Assembly: GCA_018806985.1 (NCBI GenBank)
Contig: JADANN010000369.1
Coordinates: forward strand, 1,988,501 to 2,052,500
Origin: Angiostrongylus vasorum
Taxonomy: Eukaryota > Nematoda > Chromadorea > Rhabditida > Metastrongylidae
Direction of reading: 5' to 3'
DNA length: 64,000 bases
Position 1 is the stretch's first letter. Each line of letters opens with the position of its first letter. Positions 20,901-35,100 of this stretch are shown piece after piece. The notes below the pieces were generated by a model. The model made no database searches. It saw only the letters and a program-made list of their open reading frames with translations, and was not told the DNA's origin. A program made the translations under genes and the position numbers.

Positions 20901-23900
20901 CACCAACCTCGTGTCAGCTCAGTAACACAAGAAGGTATTTATTCATTATTGGTGCCGAGGTTAAATAAAAGTCGGTTTTTAGGGATGTATTACTACGCTA
21001 TGTACCAGCTAGTACAACACCAACTGAAACAGAACGCATTCCCTGCCAAATGGCAGATCATATTGACTGGTGGGAATCGGGCAACGTCCGCCTTGTATAA
21101 AAGGATCCCGCTGAGTGAGATCCTTTTTTCGATCGATGCTCCACTTCACTGGATTCGAGTCGGGGCGATAACGAACACCCACATCGCGAGGATGAGCACC
21201 TATGAATCATCGACTCGGATCAATGCGGTTCTAAGGAAGACGGAAACGTCGAAACGTTAGCCGAATAAATAATTCATACCAACCTCATGTCAGCGAAATA
21301 ATACAAGAACGTTATCGTCAACATAGTTTTTGAAAAAATGTTGACGCTTTCCCTAATAACCGTTAAGAATAACAGAAACATACTATAAATCTTAAAAATA
21401 TTAGGCGAAGATGAATAAAGAAGATTCAAAATCGCCTTGGACCCCCAGAAGTCCACAACTCGTTGTTGGGAGTATGAAGATGATAAATCTGACCAAAGGG
21501 TTCGATATTTTCGGCCTTTTAAACAGGGTTTGAAGGATAAAGTATAAAAAAATCCAGATGAAACGTGTGGATACCAAGAAACACAAATCAGAAAAATTAG
21601 AAAAAAGTAGATTAAAAGGGGGAAAAAATAGGAAAAAAGAAAAAAAGTCATCAGTCAAGAAAAACAAACCGATATCGTCGTGTTTCCTCTTCGGTCATAT
21701 TAATGCCCTTCGCATCCAGGCGATCCAATTCCTCATTCACTGCGTCATGGGACTAAAAAAACAACTGATAATACCAACTTAGTTCGTCTGCTCTATAGCG
21801 AATACAGTGGACCCCATCACACTAGGTCTATTGTGGAACGTCTAATTCCATACACATGGAAAAAAAAAGAAAATAATATCAAACGTACAGAAAAAAACAT
21901 CTTTAAGAAGATCAGTATACTTATTCGACTCACCATTAGCGCCGTGTTCGTTTTTTCAAGATTCCGTAACTCGCGATCGAAACCAGTTGTACGAGGTGGA
22001 GCTAGTACCACACGAGCCTCCTGTGTTCCACCAGCTTGAAGAGCCTAAAAGATTAAGGTATGAATCTCCGGCACAGTAAAACTTCAAAAAAAATGTGCTG
22101 AGGAGATTTAAGCACAAAGTTTGAAAGTATGAGGCCAACCTACAACAATTAAAATAAAGAGCATACCTGAGTAAAAGCTGTTGGAGCCATTACACCAAAT
22201 GTGGTTGTAGACCGTGGTTCTTCACGAATTCTAATCCCGTCTCTCTGCATGGGCAGCTCAGTCGGCCGAGTCACCACCATTTCTTGCGGTCTCGTATCAG
22301 CCGGACTAGTGTGTGCAAGCGGTTTCGCATAGTTAATATTTCCATTGGTCAATGTACTTTGGGAATTTGGTGATGTAGAACTTCTTGGGAAATACGGGAC
22401 AGATATTGCGTCCTTAGCCGTTAATACATGATGATGGTTGGAGTTGGAAAAATCGCTTCGATTCAGCGGTGTCGGCAATGAAGTATAAGGGAGAACAGGT
22501 TGGTGCGATGATGAGGTAGGCACCACAACACGGTGCTCTTCCCGCGGCGAAGAATGTGCAGCCGGAGGTGAAGATGGCAAACTCTGAACAACTATTTCAC
22601 AGCAAAATTTTGTTCAGAATCATTTCATGCACACAGAAAGACTTTGCTAAGATCATAGCACATAAAGCGTCTGCAAATGATTTAACAGTATTCCATTGTG
22701 AAGGATTCTGCTACAGAATACAGAATATTTTGGTCGTTGAATAGTTAGAGTATTATGTATGTCGATTGCTTGAATTGGCGTTTTGTGGTAAGTTCACCTT
22801 ACGAACAGCCATATCTTTCCTAGAACGTCTACGTAACGCGTCTCCTAACAAGGTGTGTGTGATGGAATCCTTCGATGTTTCCGCACTTAACTTTTGATAA
22901 CACCAACACAGTTTCCTTCCAAGGAAAACACTTATATCCACCAGATGGGATAACAAAGCATTCTACCCATTTCATCATTAACATCACCGGCAAATTAACT
23001 GGCTATTTTGCAAATTGCATAAGAAAACTGAATATATTCTACTTCAATAAAGTAAGCAGATCATTTAAGATCACAATTTTTCTTTTTAGACTCTTCACTC
23101 CTTCTATTACCGAACAGTGGGGGCGAACACATCACCAGAAATCCACATACCGCTCTATAGATATCGTAGTTGATGTCTCGCACACCGGCACTGCTATAAC
23201 CTTGTTGCTGTAGTGGATTGGGTGACCTGAACCCATGAACTCACTCTATAGTGTATAACAAAATTCATACTCACTGCTCTAAAAGGAAAACCATTGAGTC
23301 CGAGAAAGCATTTACTTACTGTTCATCATGTGCATCATTTGTATATGCGTTAACAGACAAGGAATTTCAGTGAGCATCAGTATAATCTCAATTCGTCTCT
23401 AGTACTTCCAATAACTACTTTTTGAGCTATGATCCCTCAAAGAGCAAACAGAACGTCACACTTCCAGCATAAAGTTCTCAATCTCTGTTTGTAGCTTTAC
23501 GGTAGCTTCAGAGGCCATGCTGTGGGATAGACATACTCGCTCTTTGCATTCTTCATTGAAATATTTAACTCTTCACTCTGTGTGGTTCTTCCAGAGGACG
23601 AATTACTTCTTTATATCACATTTCAATATTCAAGAACAGATCGACTGACGAAAAGTTGCAGATCATTGATGCACTACACTTGTGAGAAAAAGAAAACAGC
23701 TCCCAGGATCGACTTTCTTTTAGAAAAAGAAAACAGTGTACCTAGGTGGCGCGAACAAATTGGTGGCGCTTGGTGGGCGATGTATAGGAGCTGGTGATTG
23801 CGCACCACGCCGCAACGCCGATGGCGACGTCGCCGATGGTCTTCCTAAGATATTTCAAATTGTTAACCGTATTTTGAAAAACTTCCAATTATGTTAACTG

Positions 23901-26162
23901 GATAACATAATATTATCGGACCTATGCAGCGAAGTGGTACCGATGCCGTCCATTACGTAGAAAGGTAGCCTACACATATTCGACCCCACCTAGGCCCTAC
24001 AAAGCCTCCCATCCTCTAAGTACGGAAAAATTGGTACCAGACTTGCCTGTGACGTGATCACTCCTCCCAGTCCATGTGGAGACGCTCTAGCACGGCTATA
24101 CAAGGATTCTATAGGGAATCGACTCCACCAGCATTCAACTACACTCATGACGAAGATGAAAAATCCTTAAGCTGAATGTTGTCAAGTGCTGGTCAAGTCG
24201 ATTTTCCCTCAAATCCTGGAACAGCCGAACTTAAGAGTTCGCAGATCTTCACCAAAGACAATTGGCAGCTTTTATGGATTGGAGGAAGCGAGCTGGCCCC
24301 AGATGAATCTGAACACAAATCTCTGGATCTCGGAGAGATGAAGTCTTGGTTGGGCCGGTATGAGTCCGAAGGAAAATCTTGAACGCATTGAATGGCATCA
24401 CTACCACATGATATCAACGCCCCTGTTTTGGGAATTCTAAAAAATTCAAATTTTGTTCTAACTCTTTATTGCAAATCTTGATTCTAGACAGCTCCAAGAA
24501 TGACAGAATATACCAAAGCCTCTTTTACAGGTTTATCAAGTTCTCTAAAGAGTACTCCATTACTCTTATCCAGAATTTATCGATAGTTACCAAAGAACCA
24601 TCAAAACATGTTGTGTTAGAGACTACTATAAAAAAGGCCAGAACTGCTGGTCCAACTCACTTTACGTAAGTGAAACAATGAAGAATAGGGATAAGAAATG
24701 GGAAAATATAAAATGAATTGACATTGCCACCTGGCTGTATCACAGTTGGCCGGTTTGAATGCCTATAATGAGGAGGTAGTCGGTCGAATCCGGTCACTCC
24801 AACCGTTGAACCAGCCAATGAACGTTGCGAAAACGAGGCATTCGGCTAAACAGAAACAGCACTCTCAATGAACCAATTTTCCAGCTTAATACTCGACCAC
24901 ATTTCTACCTAAATCTTAAGTCAGCATCTAAATTGAGAGCATTATTACAAGTTTAGCACATGAGAACCTTAAGCAATGATTTAAAAAAACCAGAAAAATT
25001 TAAAACTGTTACAAGTTTTCCACCGATATAAAGAGGATAATCAATAATGACACTTATCCTGGATCCATTCAGCAAACTGTACTTTTTGGACAGCTCTAAC
25101 ATACGAAAATAAAGAGTGAAAATCTCTTGTTAGTTCCACCCTCGACCATCAATAATAGGGGGAAATGATATAGACGACAGAGGTGATTTAGGCGTCGGCG
25201 CGAAAGGATTAAAACTTTCATTAACCAATTCCACTGATTTTCGTTGTATATGGATTATGATTGCAATCCAATCCAGGTTTACTAATGCCAGAATACACAT
25301 AAGCTTTTCGTTATGACAATTAAATGAGGACCGGTTCAACAAAATAGCAGTAGAAAACGTTGGTCCGCTTATCTGCTTCCACAGGATGAACTCAATACAC
25401 AAACGAGGCTCTCACCTCAATTCTACGTTCTATCTGAAACTACTGTCCGTCCGTCTCTTAACCAAATTATCTGTTTACTTTCCCCAGAACATTGCCTGTA
25501 AAGGTAAGTACCCACATCATTCTGATAAAGGTCAGAAGCTGACACGGATCGCATGTGTCGATTGGGTTCGCTTCCGATACCTGGCACTGGAGCGAACGCC
25601 GAGTTGCGGATACCTGACGAAGAAAATTTAAAAGAACATTTTCCAAAATCAGTTATGCACTCTTCGAATACTATCCACTGTCCAGATTTATCTCGAAATC
25701 CAGTACCTTAACAATTCTTCAAGCATGTATTTCTCAATGGACTCTTGGACAAATAATTATATGTAAGACTCAAGGCTTTTAAAAAAGGTTTAAACATGTC
25801 ATTTTTCCGTCTTTTAGAAGAAGGGGAATCTTTAGACGTTTCTTCTTTTAAGTGCTCCGCTTTCCATTCATTTACCCACAAGCACCACAGAAAACAAACG
25901 ACAAACATTCATATCACTTTGATCAGAAAAAAAAGCTAACATTAGGCCAATATGCGCGACCAAGAAAATCAAAGATTTCACACACTTGGCTGATGCTTCT
26001 GATAGCTGTTGGTCGTCTGCACTGACATTTGGCTACTGCATTCCTGCAGTGGAGCATAATGCGAATAGCTGTTGTTAAAATTTTGTGTGTGATTCGACGA
26101 TGGCTGTTGAAAAGGATGTGAAAGTTGATGCTGCAACGAATAGAATGTCTGGAGGAATGACA
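17926..26162 (-). CDS. afd-1: Afadin C-terminal region exons
   Basis: Exon ~26162-25984 is Gln/Ser/Asn-rich ([18 protein letters not shown]) and its 5' boundary is uncertain. Exon 22583-22167 (139 codons) is Ser/Pro-rich ([20 protein letters not shown]). Exons 22044, 21752 and 19667 form a helical region ([55 protein letters not shown]). The last exon, 18072-17926, reads [20 protein letters not shown] and ends EQ-TAG, matching the conserved afadin end (TFKERQRLFSQG type). The join 21670/19667 is exact (CG+T). The 19667 exon may end at 19568 (AGG before GTGAAT) to fit phase 0 of the last exon. Confidence 0.75.
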
Positions 26163-29100
26163 CTCATCTGCTAAATGCAAATCTTCGTGGAACAAAAGTT
26201 TTTGGAAAATAAATTTAGGAAACCATTAAGAAGTCGAGCGCGAAGCACAATGGATAAAAAACAGCGTGCTATTTGCAACCAGAAAACGCTCACTGGGCAA
26301 AAAGTTGGAAATGCTCTAGTAGAGCCATCTTCGTATTTTTTAGAGAATCAAATCGACCAACATTCAATGACATTCTTGAAAACAAAATACTCAAGGAGGG
26401 CCCGAACCCCAATCCAAATCTACAAAGTTTTGTGGATGACGGATGCAAGACAACGAGCCAAATAAACGAAGTGTTAGGATTGACATGTGTCGAGTGATTT
26501 ATAACAAGATAGGTCTAAAGATCGTTAAAAACTGCAACCAGAGTTCAGACAAACGAAGATTAAGGGAACTAAAACGCCGATCACACTTTGAACTAAGAAA
26601 TCTACAACAAAGACAGACAACAATTAGGCTAATCACTGACTGTTGTTGGTTGGACTGGTTGACATAGCCATGCGTCCAAACCATTACGCAGTGCAGCTCC
26701 CTTGCGAACCTCTAAACGAACCTCAGCACCGGCGCGCGCCATATACTCCGCAGCTCTGCAAAAAAATGTCATCAGTTCAAATTCACCTCTCATCTCTTTT
26801 CGCTTCGTAACAGATAAAATGACAATTTAAAAAGATTGATTGAACTGAGAAATGAAGAAAAAGATGATTCTGGTTTGAAAACGTTCTGGCATTCAAAAGA
26901 GTGTTGACGAAAAAAATGATTCACGACGGGGAGTTAACATCAATCCTCTGTAAAAAAAGGAACATAACAAATTCTTTCAACCGTATTCCATAGAGAGAAC
27001 TCCTCGGCAGAGTGAATTTAACTGCCTCGTCACACATATTTTAAACGAAAAATAGCATGTGAAATCGAAGTTTTACGTGTACCGCAGTGGCTAGAGTTGC
27101 ACTGCAATACACATATGGACACTGGTTCAGTCCTGCGTCCTAGGCTCACCAATTCCATCCCTAAAGGATCCGCAAATTGGTACCGGAATTGTCTGAGAGG
27201 AAATCAACACTGACTTGATACATCGGCAGGCCACCGCAAGTCATTGTACAGGCCGGATATGCATTCAGTCATCTCTAACGATATTTCATCAAGTCGAATG
27301 AACAGTACGTCCCACAGGGGATTGATCAAAGACGAGAGGTTTATTCTTTATCATCCTTACATATCTCCGAGTGAATACATATAGTTTTTTATGCAATTTC
27401 ACTGAGAAACCTACTAATCGTAAGTACATTCCGCTGCAAATCCTGATGACTAATTTAGGGCTACCTCTTTTCCAGGAGTAATAACATTAAAAGATTTCAC
27501 ATAAAAGCATGATATGTCATTTGAGCGAGTACAACCCACTGAAAACGTTTGGTACGCCTGAGGTAAGAAAAGAGACTTTAGCAAAGCTCCACTGCTCAGT
27601 TGAAGATGCGACTTACAATAAAAATAATGGTAATACTATATAAAAACTCACTCTTCTTGCGAAATACCCAGTAATGATTGGCCGTTGACGGAAAGTAGCT
27701 GATCACCAGCCGTCAATCGACCATCCTTGAAAAGTTGTTTAACAATTATTACTACCCTTCCATATCGCATTATACCACACACCATGGTATATCAATATAT
27801 TAAACTTACGCAATATTTTGTAGTCGACCACTGTATACTATCAAAACTCTTACATTTATAACCACAGTGACATATTAATAAGGAATTTTAACTAGCGAAA
27901 TCCAGCATGCTCAATTTTTTGATGTATGAAATACAAGCCTCAACGAAAAAACGAAAAAGTACGCATTGTTGGCCCCAGAAGATCAAGATTTCAAAATGTT
28001 TGAAGAAGAAAACGTGTACCTGGTTAGCAAAGATCTTTTGATTCTATCGGCTTTTATTTCAATTAATAGAGTTCACTATGAGCTGAGATATGTTGACTTA
28101 AAGTTGAAACCGATCATTATCTTCGCACCAGATATATTGAAATCAATGGATCCGATAGAAGATAATTGGTCAATAGAGACGAATGCACAGCGCATATCTA
28201 GGGTAGAGACCAACGCGCTTTACCCATTTTATAGATAATAAAAAATACTGCACTGGAAGAAACGAACAAGAAATGGACTGCGCAGTGATGTCATATCCAA
28301 TTTTAGTGCCCAATAAAAATGAAACACGTACAGATATCAAAAGTTGAATTCAAAGCGAATATTAAAAAATAGCTTTAGAATAATACTGATGTAAAAATGT
28401 AAAAGTAAGCTCTAGCTCGCTTCCCTTTCCAGAATTGAAAGAAAACAAAGGTCGTGTGAGGCAAGTCATTGTCCACTTTTTAATGAAGGCTATGAAAAAT
28501 AAATGTCTTTGAAAACCTACCAGCGCCGCTGGACTTCCTGCTACCACTTTTTTCACATAGATACCGATTTGACGATCGCCAACACCCTAAAAATCCCCAC
28601 TTTGATTGGAAAGAATACGAATAGAATCGTAATAAAGGAAAGGAACATATTTAGCAATCCAATGATCCCCTCCAAAATGCAAAAAGAAAACCTCAAGCAA
28701 CCCGTTCATTACGTTGAAACTACTGCCACTTGTCACAGAAAACATGACACTAAACCTTGCATCCATCCGAAAACGCATTAAAATAGGCTTTCAACGATTT
28801 CTTAGCGATCATGAGAAATTCAATGTTTCTGTGTTTCTATACATAGTAACAAATTTCTTCTAGCTTGGCGCTATACAAATATCAGCAATCGAACTGACCA
28901 ACTTCTAACAAGATACAAATAAAGGACAAATCTACTAGAATAAATACTTCAATACAACTTCAACAATAAGTAAAAAAAAGTAGTATTACAAAACTATGTT
29001 TACGATGCATCATTTCAAGGAATTTTTGACGAAGACCAGGCAGATGTAGATTTCTGTCGACGTCACCAACCCGCCCGCAATTACAAAAGCCCACATAGCC

Positions 29101-32100
29101 TTTCCGTGTTTTCATTTGATAGACATTTTGGATGAAACAATAATAGCTCAGAAAGAGAACAAAACTGACACTCATTCAGAAATCTGCGGGTGTTTTCGGT
29201 AACGTTAGGAATAAACAGACTGCTTGACTTCGAACAAATGGATTTCTATCTAACTATAACAAGAAACGACAACTAGTCAAAAATGAGAGATTTCAATACA
29301 TTCGACAAGACACCAGTCGTCTTAGTTTGGATTAGACGTTCTTGTTGATTAGTAGATTTATAATATCAAATGAAATCTATTAGAAGCAGCTTATTCGTAC
29401 GTTGTAAATTAAACCCAAGCACTCACCTTACAAGCACATATCCATACCATATTAATGGCACGGTAAAGGCATAGAAGAAAATAACTGAGTAGGAACAGAT
29501 TATGGACCACTTAATAAAAAGAACCAAAGAGTCGCAGGCCACAAATGGTTTCTCAATCAATGCGATCTAATCTTTCCTTAACAATGATTCGGCATCTCAG
29601 AGGACTTTAATTCACATACGAGTCGAACGCAGAGGACGTTTAACGAAAAGAAGGCCGAAAATGGATCTAGACTATTTAACGGCACTACATCGAAGATTTG
29701 ACGTTGATTGTTATCTGTCGCCTAGACGCTACTGCGCTACAACCAGGGCTTGCCCATTTCGATGTTGTGATTGACAACTCCGCCAAGGAAATGCGAACCA
29801 GTTCTTGACCGTTCATATATTACGTGAACAAGAGGGAAATAAAGTGGAAATAATGATGGCTAAGTGCATTAAACAAAAAATTTCTAGTCGATACAGACAA
29901 CAGTTATCTAAATGCTGTGCAGTTCCCACCACCAGACACTATGGGGACCAAAATGACTCAAATTATTTTAAAACGTATTTTACGCAAGACACGGTCGAAT
30001 AACCCCACATAAATTTCAATAGGCCTTTAATATTCCTAACTTAAACTCTTAACAACATTTAAAACTTTGATGAGCTTCATGTCAGTGTAGCTCATTAGGA
30101 CACTAAACGTTCTCGACTGCTTCGCTGTCCTTCAATTCTCTTTGATCCATATTAGTAGTAGGCTTCAATACCCAGAGAATATTTCATACTAATATATTTC
30201 CATACATACGGATCTACTTAAAAAGAAAAGGAACGCAGAAATGAAGAAAAGTGGAAATGAAGAAATGAAAAAAATGAAAGGAATGAAGAACGCTTTTGAA
30301 GTAATTGAAAACTAGACACACCTGTGCTGCCACTATACTCAACCCAATACCGCCTCCATTTCGTTTTAGTACTACATGAACAATTTCCTCTCCTACACTA
30401 GTTAAGCTGTCTCCCTAAACATTAGAAATCGTTGCCATAAACATGAAGTGGTTAGATCACATGAAAATTTCTGAAAACTGCGTACGAAATGTGTAGTTGG
30501 CAGACTTCCCAATGTTGACTGCGACGAACTTCGGAGGACTGTTGTCCTAACTGGCACCTGTGGAGATGAGGACGAAGCAAGTGGGGTTGGTCGCTGCTAA
30601 AAGAATTGTTTTGAAATGTTTTAAAATCTTCGTATAAGTTTCCCCTAGTATAAAGCAGAAATAAGAAGACGGAACTAACCGTAACAGCCGTATTTCTGAC
30701 TAGTTGTGACGCTTGCCAAGCGATCTCATCTGACTCTTGCATTGAAACCGAATGGCACAACCCTTTCTCCTGTAATGACAACAGGTACTGCATAAGACCA
30801 TCCGGAACACCACGGAGTTGTTCTGAAAACGGAGAATCTTTAGATCCTCTTCAGCAGATTTCCGTCAGAAATAATCGAAAACAATCTGAAAAAGTTAACG
30901 TAATAAATATACGATTTTAATATGCTCACCAGCGGTATATCCATCTTGAGGAAACAGAAACGGCAAAAGTAATTGTTCCGTCTCCGCAAGCGTTATCGGA
31001 TGACCATCCTATAAACATGTTCAAGTAAAACCATGGAAAAAGTACCGTAACGTTCGCCATAATTGTGGGGGAATTCTGTCTGCTAAATTATGTGGTGTAA
31101 AAGCATTAAAAAAATAACCACATATCCAACCCACTGCCAGCCAATTTTTGTGGCAGGCGCATAAGATGGCGCTTAATATCGTATCTTTATGGATTCGCTT
31201 TTTGACATCAGGCAATAATTCTCCGATAACTAGAGGTGTTGAGGGATTCACAGAACAATTATAGAAGAGGCTCTCTACCACTCTAAGATATATACCTTAC
31301 AATGTGTTACTATGATCCACCACACCACCACACTGCTGTCAGCATTTGGAAATGTTTTGCACATTATGTTGAGTCTATTTCTCCACTTTTATACCCATCG
31401 TTCCATGGAATAAACATGAATCATCATAGTGAATGAAGTTAGAACAACAGTGGGTTATCAGCGAAATTACCAGGACTCGTTCAAAAAAGGTTATTGAACA
31501 CTTCTAAGCAGAGAACAGAGATTTTCCTGGGCATCCTCCACCACTTTATTTGGGGTTTGATAATGTATCGAACGATTAAAAAAGGCGACGAAAATGTTCC
31601 GTGTGACACAAGTGGCTGAAAAGGATATGAGTTATACACAACTCATCTATGCGTCTCGGATGATATGTGATTCATATATGACTCATTTCGTGGTCAATGT
31701 GTTGATAAATTATGGTCTTCTAGAAAAAATTCAACTTCACAGTTCTGAATAAATCGGCACATTACTGTTCACAGAGCAGCCCATGACTAAGTGACCACCC
31801 CAGGAGAGTTATACAATTATTGTTAGAACGCCGTACTGCTCTATTGTTCCTTCGCAGTATCCTATATTCTTGTAAATGCAACAACACTTACACATTAGGA
31901 ACAGCTCGAATTCATACGTCTTTCTAAATAATATATCAATATTTCTGTAATTGTTCGACAGTTGGGAAATCTGGCATAAGATGACGTTCTGCAGCATTCA
32001 GGAGCATTGGAATAATGACACTTTCATGACAAAAAGCCAAAACGTAATTCAACATTGTTACAACAAAGCCAACCCTCCTTTTACACAGTCACCGGTTCTT

Positions 32101-35100
32101 GCTATTACTGAAGATGAGTTTACAATGCGGCCAGACAAGAGATCTCACCTGAAGCGTTAAATTATCTGCTTGACGTTCAGCTAGGCCCACTACACGGTTT
32201 ATAACATCATCGTCACATGGTATTTCACCGTCCTCTGCCGAAAAGTGCGTAAGAAGAAATCGAACCTAAACAATGAACAAGTCAAATAAGACAACACATC
32301 GACACGGTAGTCGATCGAAGTCCTGGGTACTCCTTTAAACACACTAAGTGACTATAAATCAATTTTGAAAACATAAAACAGAACTAAACCAGAACAAAAA
32401 TCTATGAAACTTAAAGCTACGGTATCAATGATGAATTGCGAGGACTAGAAAAGTAAACCTAAATGCACAGGTGGAAGGTACAAATCAAAATATTCGTACA
32501 TGAATTTACACATGTCTAGACAATATCACATCTTTCTCTCCCCCAATTTTAATATTTTTTTAATGCAATTAAATCTCGACATAAAATTTATCGTATGTCT
32601 CATAGCTACAATTTATATGAGCCATAAATGAACTATTGTGGCCCGATGTCAAGATGTGCTATATACACTTCTTGTCATTATTGTCAACCAAGCACGTGAA
32701 GGGCAGTGATTAGAGTTGCACTGCAGTTCACACCGTATCGATCTCTGGTTCAATCCTGTGCTTTGAGTTCACCTCTGAGCTTACCAAGCCTTCCATCGCT
32801 CCGAGAATGGCAAACGGATAACACTTGTCTGAGAGGATGAAGACTGACTTGATACATCGGTTTGGCCCAGCAATTTATTGTGGAGGGCAGATATGCATTC
32901 ATTCACCTCTACGGTGCACGATTCAGTCGAATGCATAGCGCATCCGTAAGGGATTGATCAGCGCCGAACGCCTTATTACTAATCATTTTATCCCAGCTCA
33001 CACTTGATTGTCTTAGTTGGGTTGAAAACCACTAGAATTTGCAGACGTTCTCCTTCAAAACACAGGTTATCTTATTTCACCATGATAAAATTGTGATTTC
33101 CTAGAACCATAACGTACACTTCTCCCAGTTTTTTTGCTTCAAGGCTCAGATTTCAAACACAAATGGAAATGAAATCGGAAATCTGTCCAGCAGAACACGA
33201 TAGTACCTCTCAATTTCGTTTATGTATGCAGCTTTTCAAAAAAAATAAATTTCATTACTAAATTTTGTAACCTTTGACTCTAAATACTTAAAGTTGAAGG
33301 AACACTCTACAAAAATTTTGTATGCACATAAATACACACATAATATACATATACATACATGGATATATACATATATATAGATGTAGCATGTAGCGCAGTG
33401 GTCGAAGGCGCCCTGCAACACACATGGGATCGCTACCCGCGCCCAGGGCCCACCAAGCCTTCCATCCCTCCGGGGTCGGCAAATTGGTACCAGACTTGTC
33501 TGGGAGGATAGCAGCACTGGCTCGATACATCGGTAGGCCAGCGCGAGTCATTGTAAAGGCCAGATATGTATCCAGTCATTTCCAATGATGCTTAATCAAA
33601 TCGAATGCGTGGCACATCCCTCAGGGAATAGATCGACGCCGAGAGCTTTATCCTTTTTGTCGCTATATGTACATGTATATGTATATATACATACATATAT
33701 GTGTGTATGTATGTACATGTATAGTTACGGTGATACGGCAAATATTTTCCACAAATTTGTAAAAATGTGGACTTATCTTCAAATACTGTGGTGATTGAGA
33801 ACATACCGATCTCAAAACCAGCTCAGGACGTAGGGTGTTAACCTTTCTAGTAGGTTGCAACAGGTCGTCAACAATGGATTAAATTACAAGTTTGCTTACA
33901 TTTGCTACGTCTTTCCATATCCAGCAAAAACTAAGACAAGACCTCCCATCATTTTTTTTAGATTGTATGACCTGTCATCACATCTACTGTGCGGATCCCA
34001 GCACTTCTTGCACTAGATTTGTTTTCCTCGCACCCATTGTCCACAATGGTATGTTGGAAAGAGCCCGGCTAAGGCGTTCTCACGTGGACTGAAGGGCAGC
34101 ATTGGGGCGGGGATGCAAGTAGCGCCTTTGCTTTCTGATCGATGGCGTCACTAACCAATGCACTATCCCCGCCCCACTATTCTTCATCTACCCAATGGGA
34201 TGGGAGTCAGGAGAATGTGGTCCCTTCTGATTTTGAAGATGAATACCCATCTTAGAGTAGGCAGGGAGCCTATTCTGATAGAGGCGAGTGGAACCACATC
34301 AAGTGTGGTTCCCAGCCGTCCAACACCGCCCAATTTCCGCCGAACCAATGTGGAGAGTATAACGCACATAGATGCAAGCGTAGATGGTCATGCATAGACG
34401 ATGCCTAGGAATCCCTTTAGTGGGAAAGATCCCCGTGGAGTAAGAGACATGGTAACTATATTATGAACTGAAACTCCGTTTCAGTTTAGCGCTGAAGTTT
34501 TGCAAAATTGACTGAATTTCTGCAATTTCCTTCCCAACCTAATGCATTACTAAAAAAAGACATAGTAACAAAGTGGTAACAAACCTGTAAACTGTTCAAT
34601 TTGTAACAAGTGGCTCCAAGTGCTGCTACATCATTTTTTTGAGCAGCCAACAATGCAGAAGCCTGTCGACTTCTGTCCAAATGACATTCGGCTGCCAACT
34701 CCACACCCATTTGTTCGGCCCAGCTGTAATAAAAGATAGAAGATTAACGACTATTCAACGCCGTAAAGGTGCGGTAATTCAAGAACTATTTTACGACTGC
34801 AAAATTCTGTTTCTAATTGGAACACCAAGTGAACCATCCTTGAGTACTCTCATCCAAAAAAACAGTAAAGAATAAGAGGGTTCGTGCAGAGTATGACACC
34901 TTTTATAACTCTCGGACGAGCAGAACTCACTGGAAAGCTCTGATTAGTCACAGGATACGAATACAGCCTTTACTGGTTTCCTTCTTAGTTAAGTGATAAA
35001 TAGCGTGATTGTAATTGGCATATGTGATGGTTCTAAACTTTATGAAAAACCCACGTCCGACTTTCTATTAACCTCCGCATTAATCGTAATTCTTCGTATT

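Noticed and set aside
20949..21260. 103-codon plus-strand frame
   Set aside because: It lies within repeat family C, which has a second copy at 6480-6745, so it is repeat-derived.
21274..21667. Minus-strand frames of 88-125 codons after afadin exon 21752
   Set aside because: These were considered as the next afadin exon. The composition is T-rich and Phe/Leu-heavy, and the exon starting at 19667 fits phase and helix character better.
33383..33470. Candidate tRNA gene (A and B boxes)
   Set aside because: No acceptor stem, anticodon arm or cloverleaf pairing could be drawn; the boxes belong to the SINE head.
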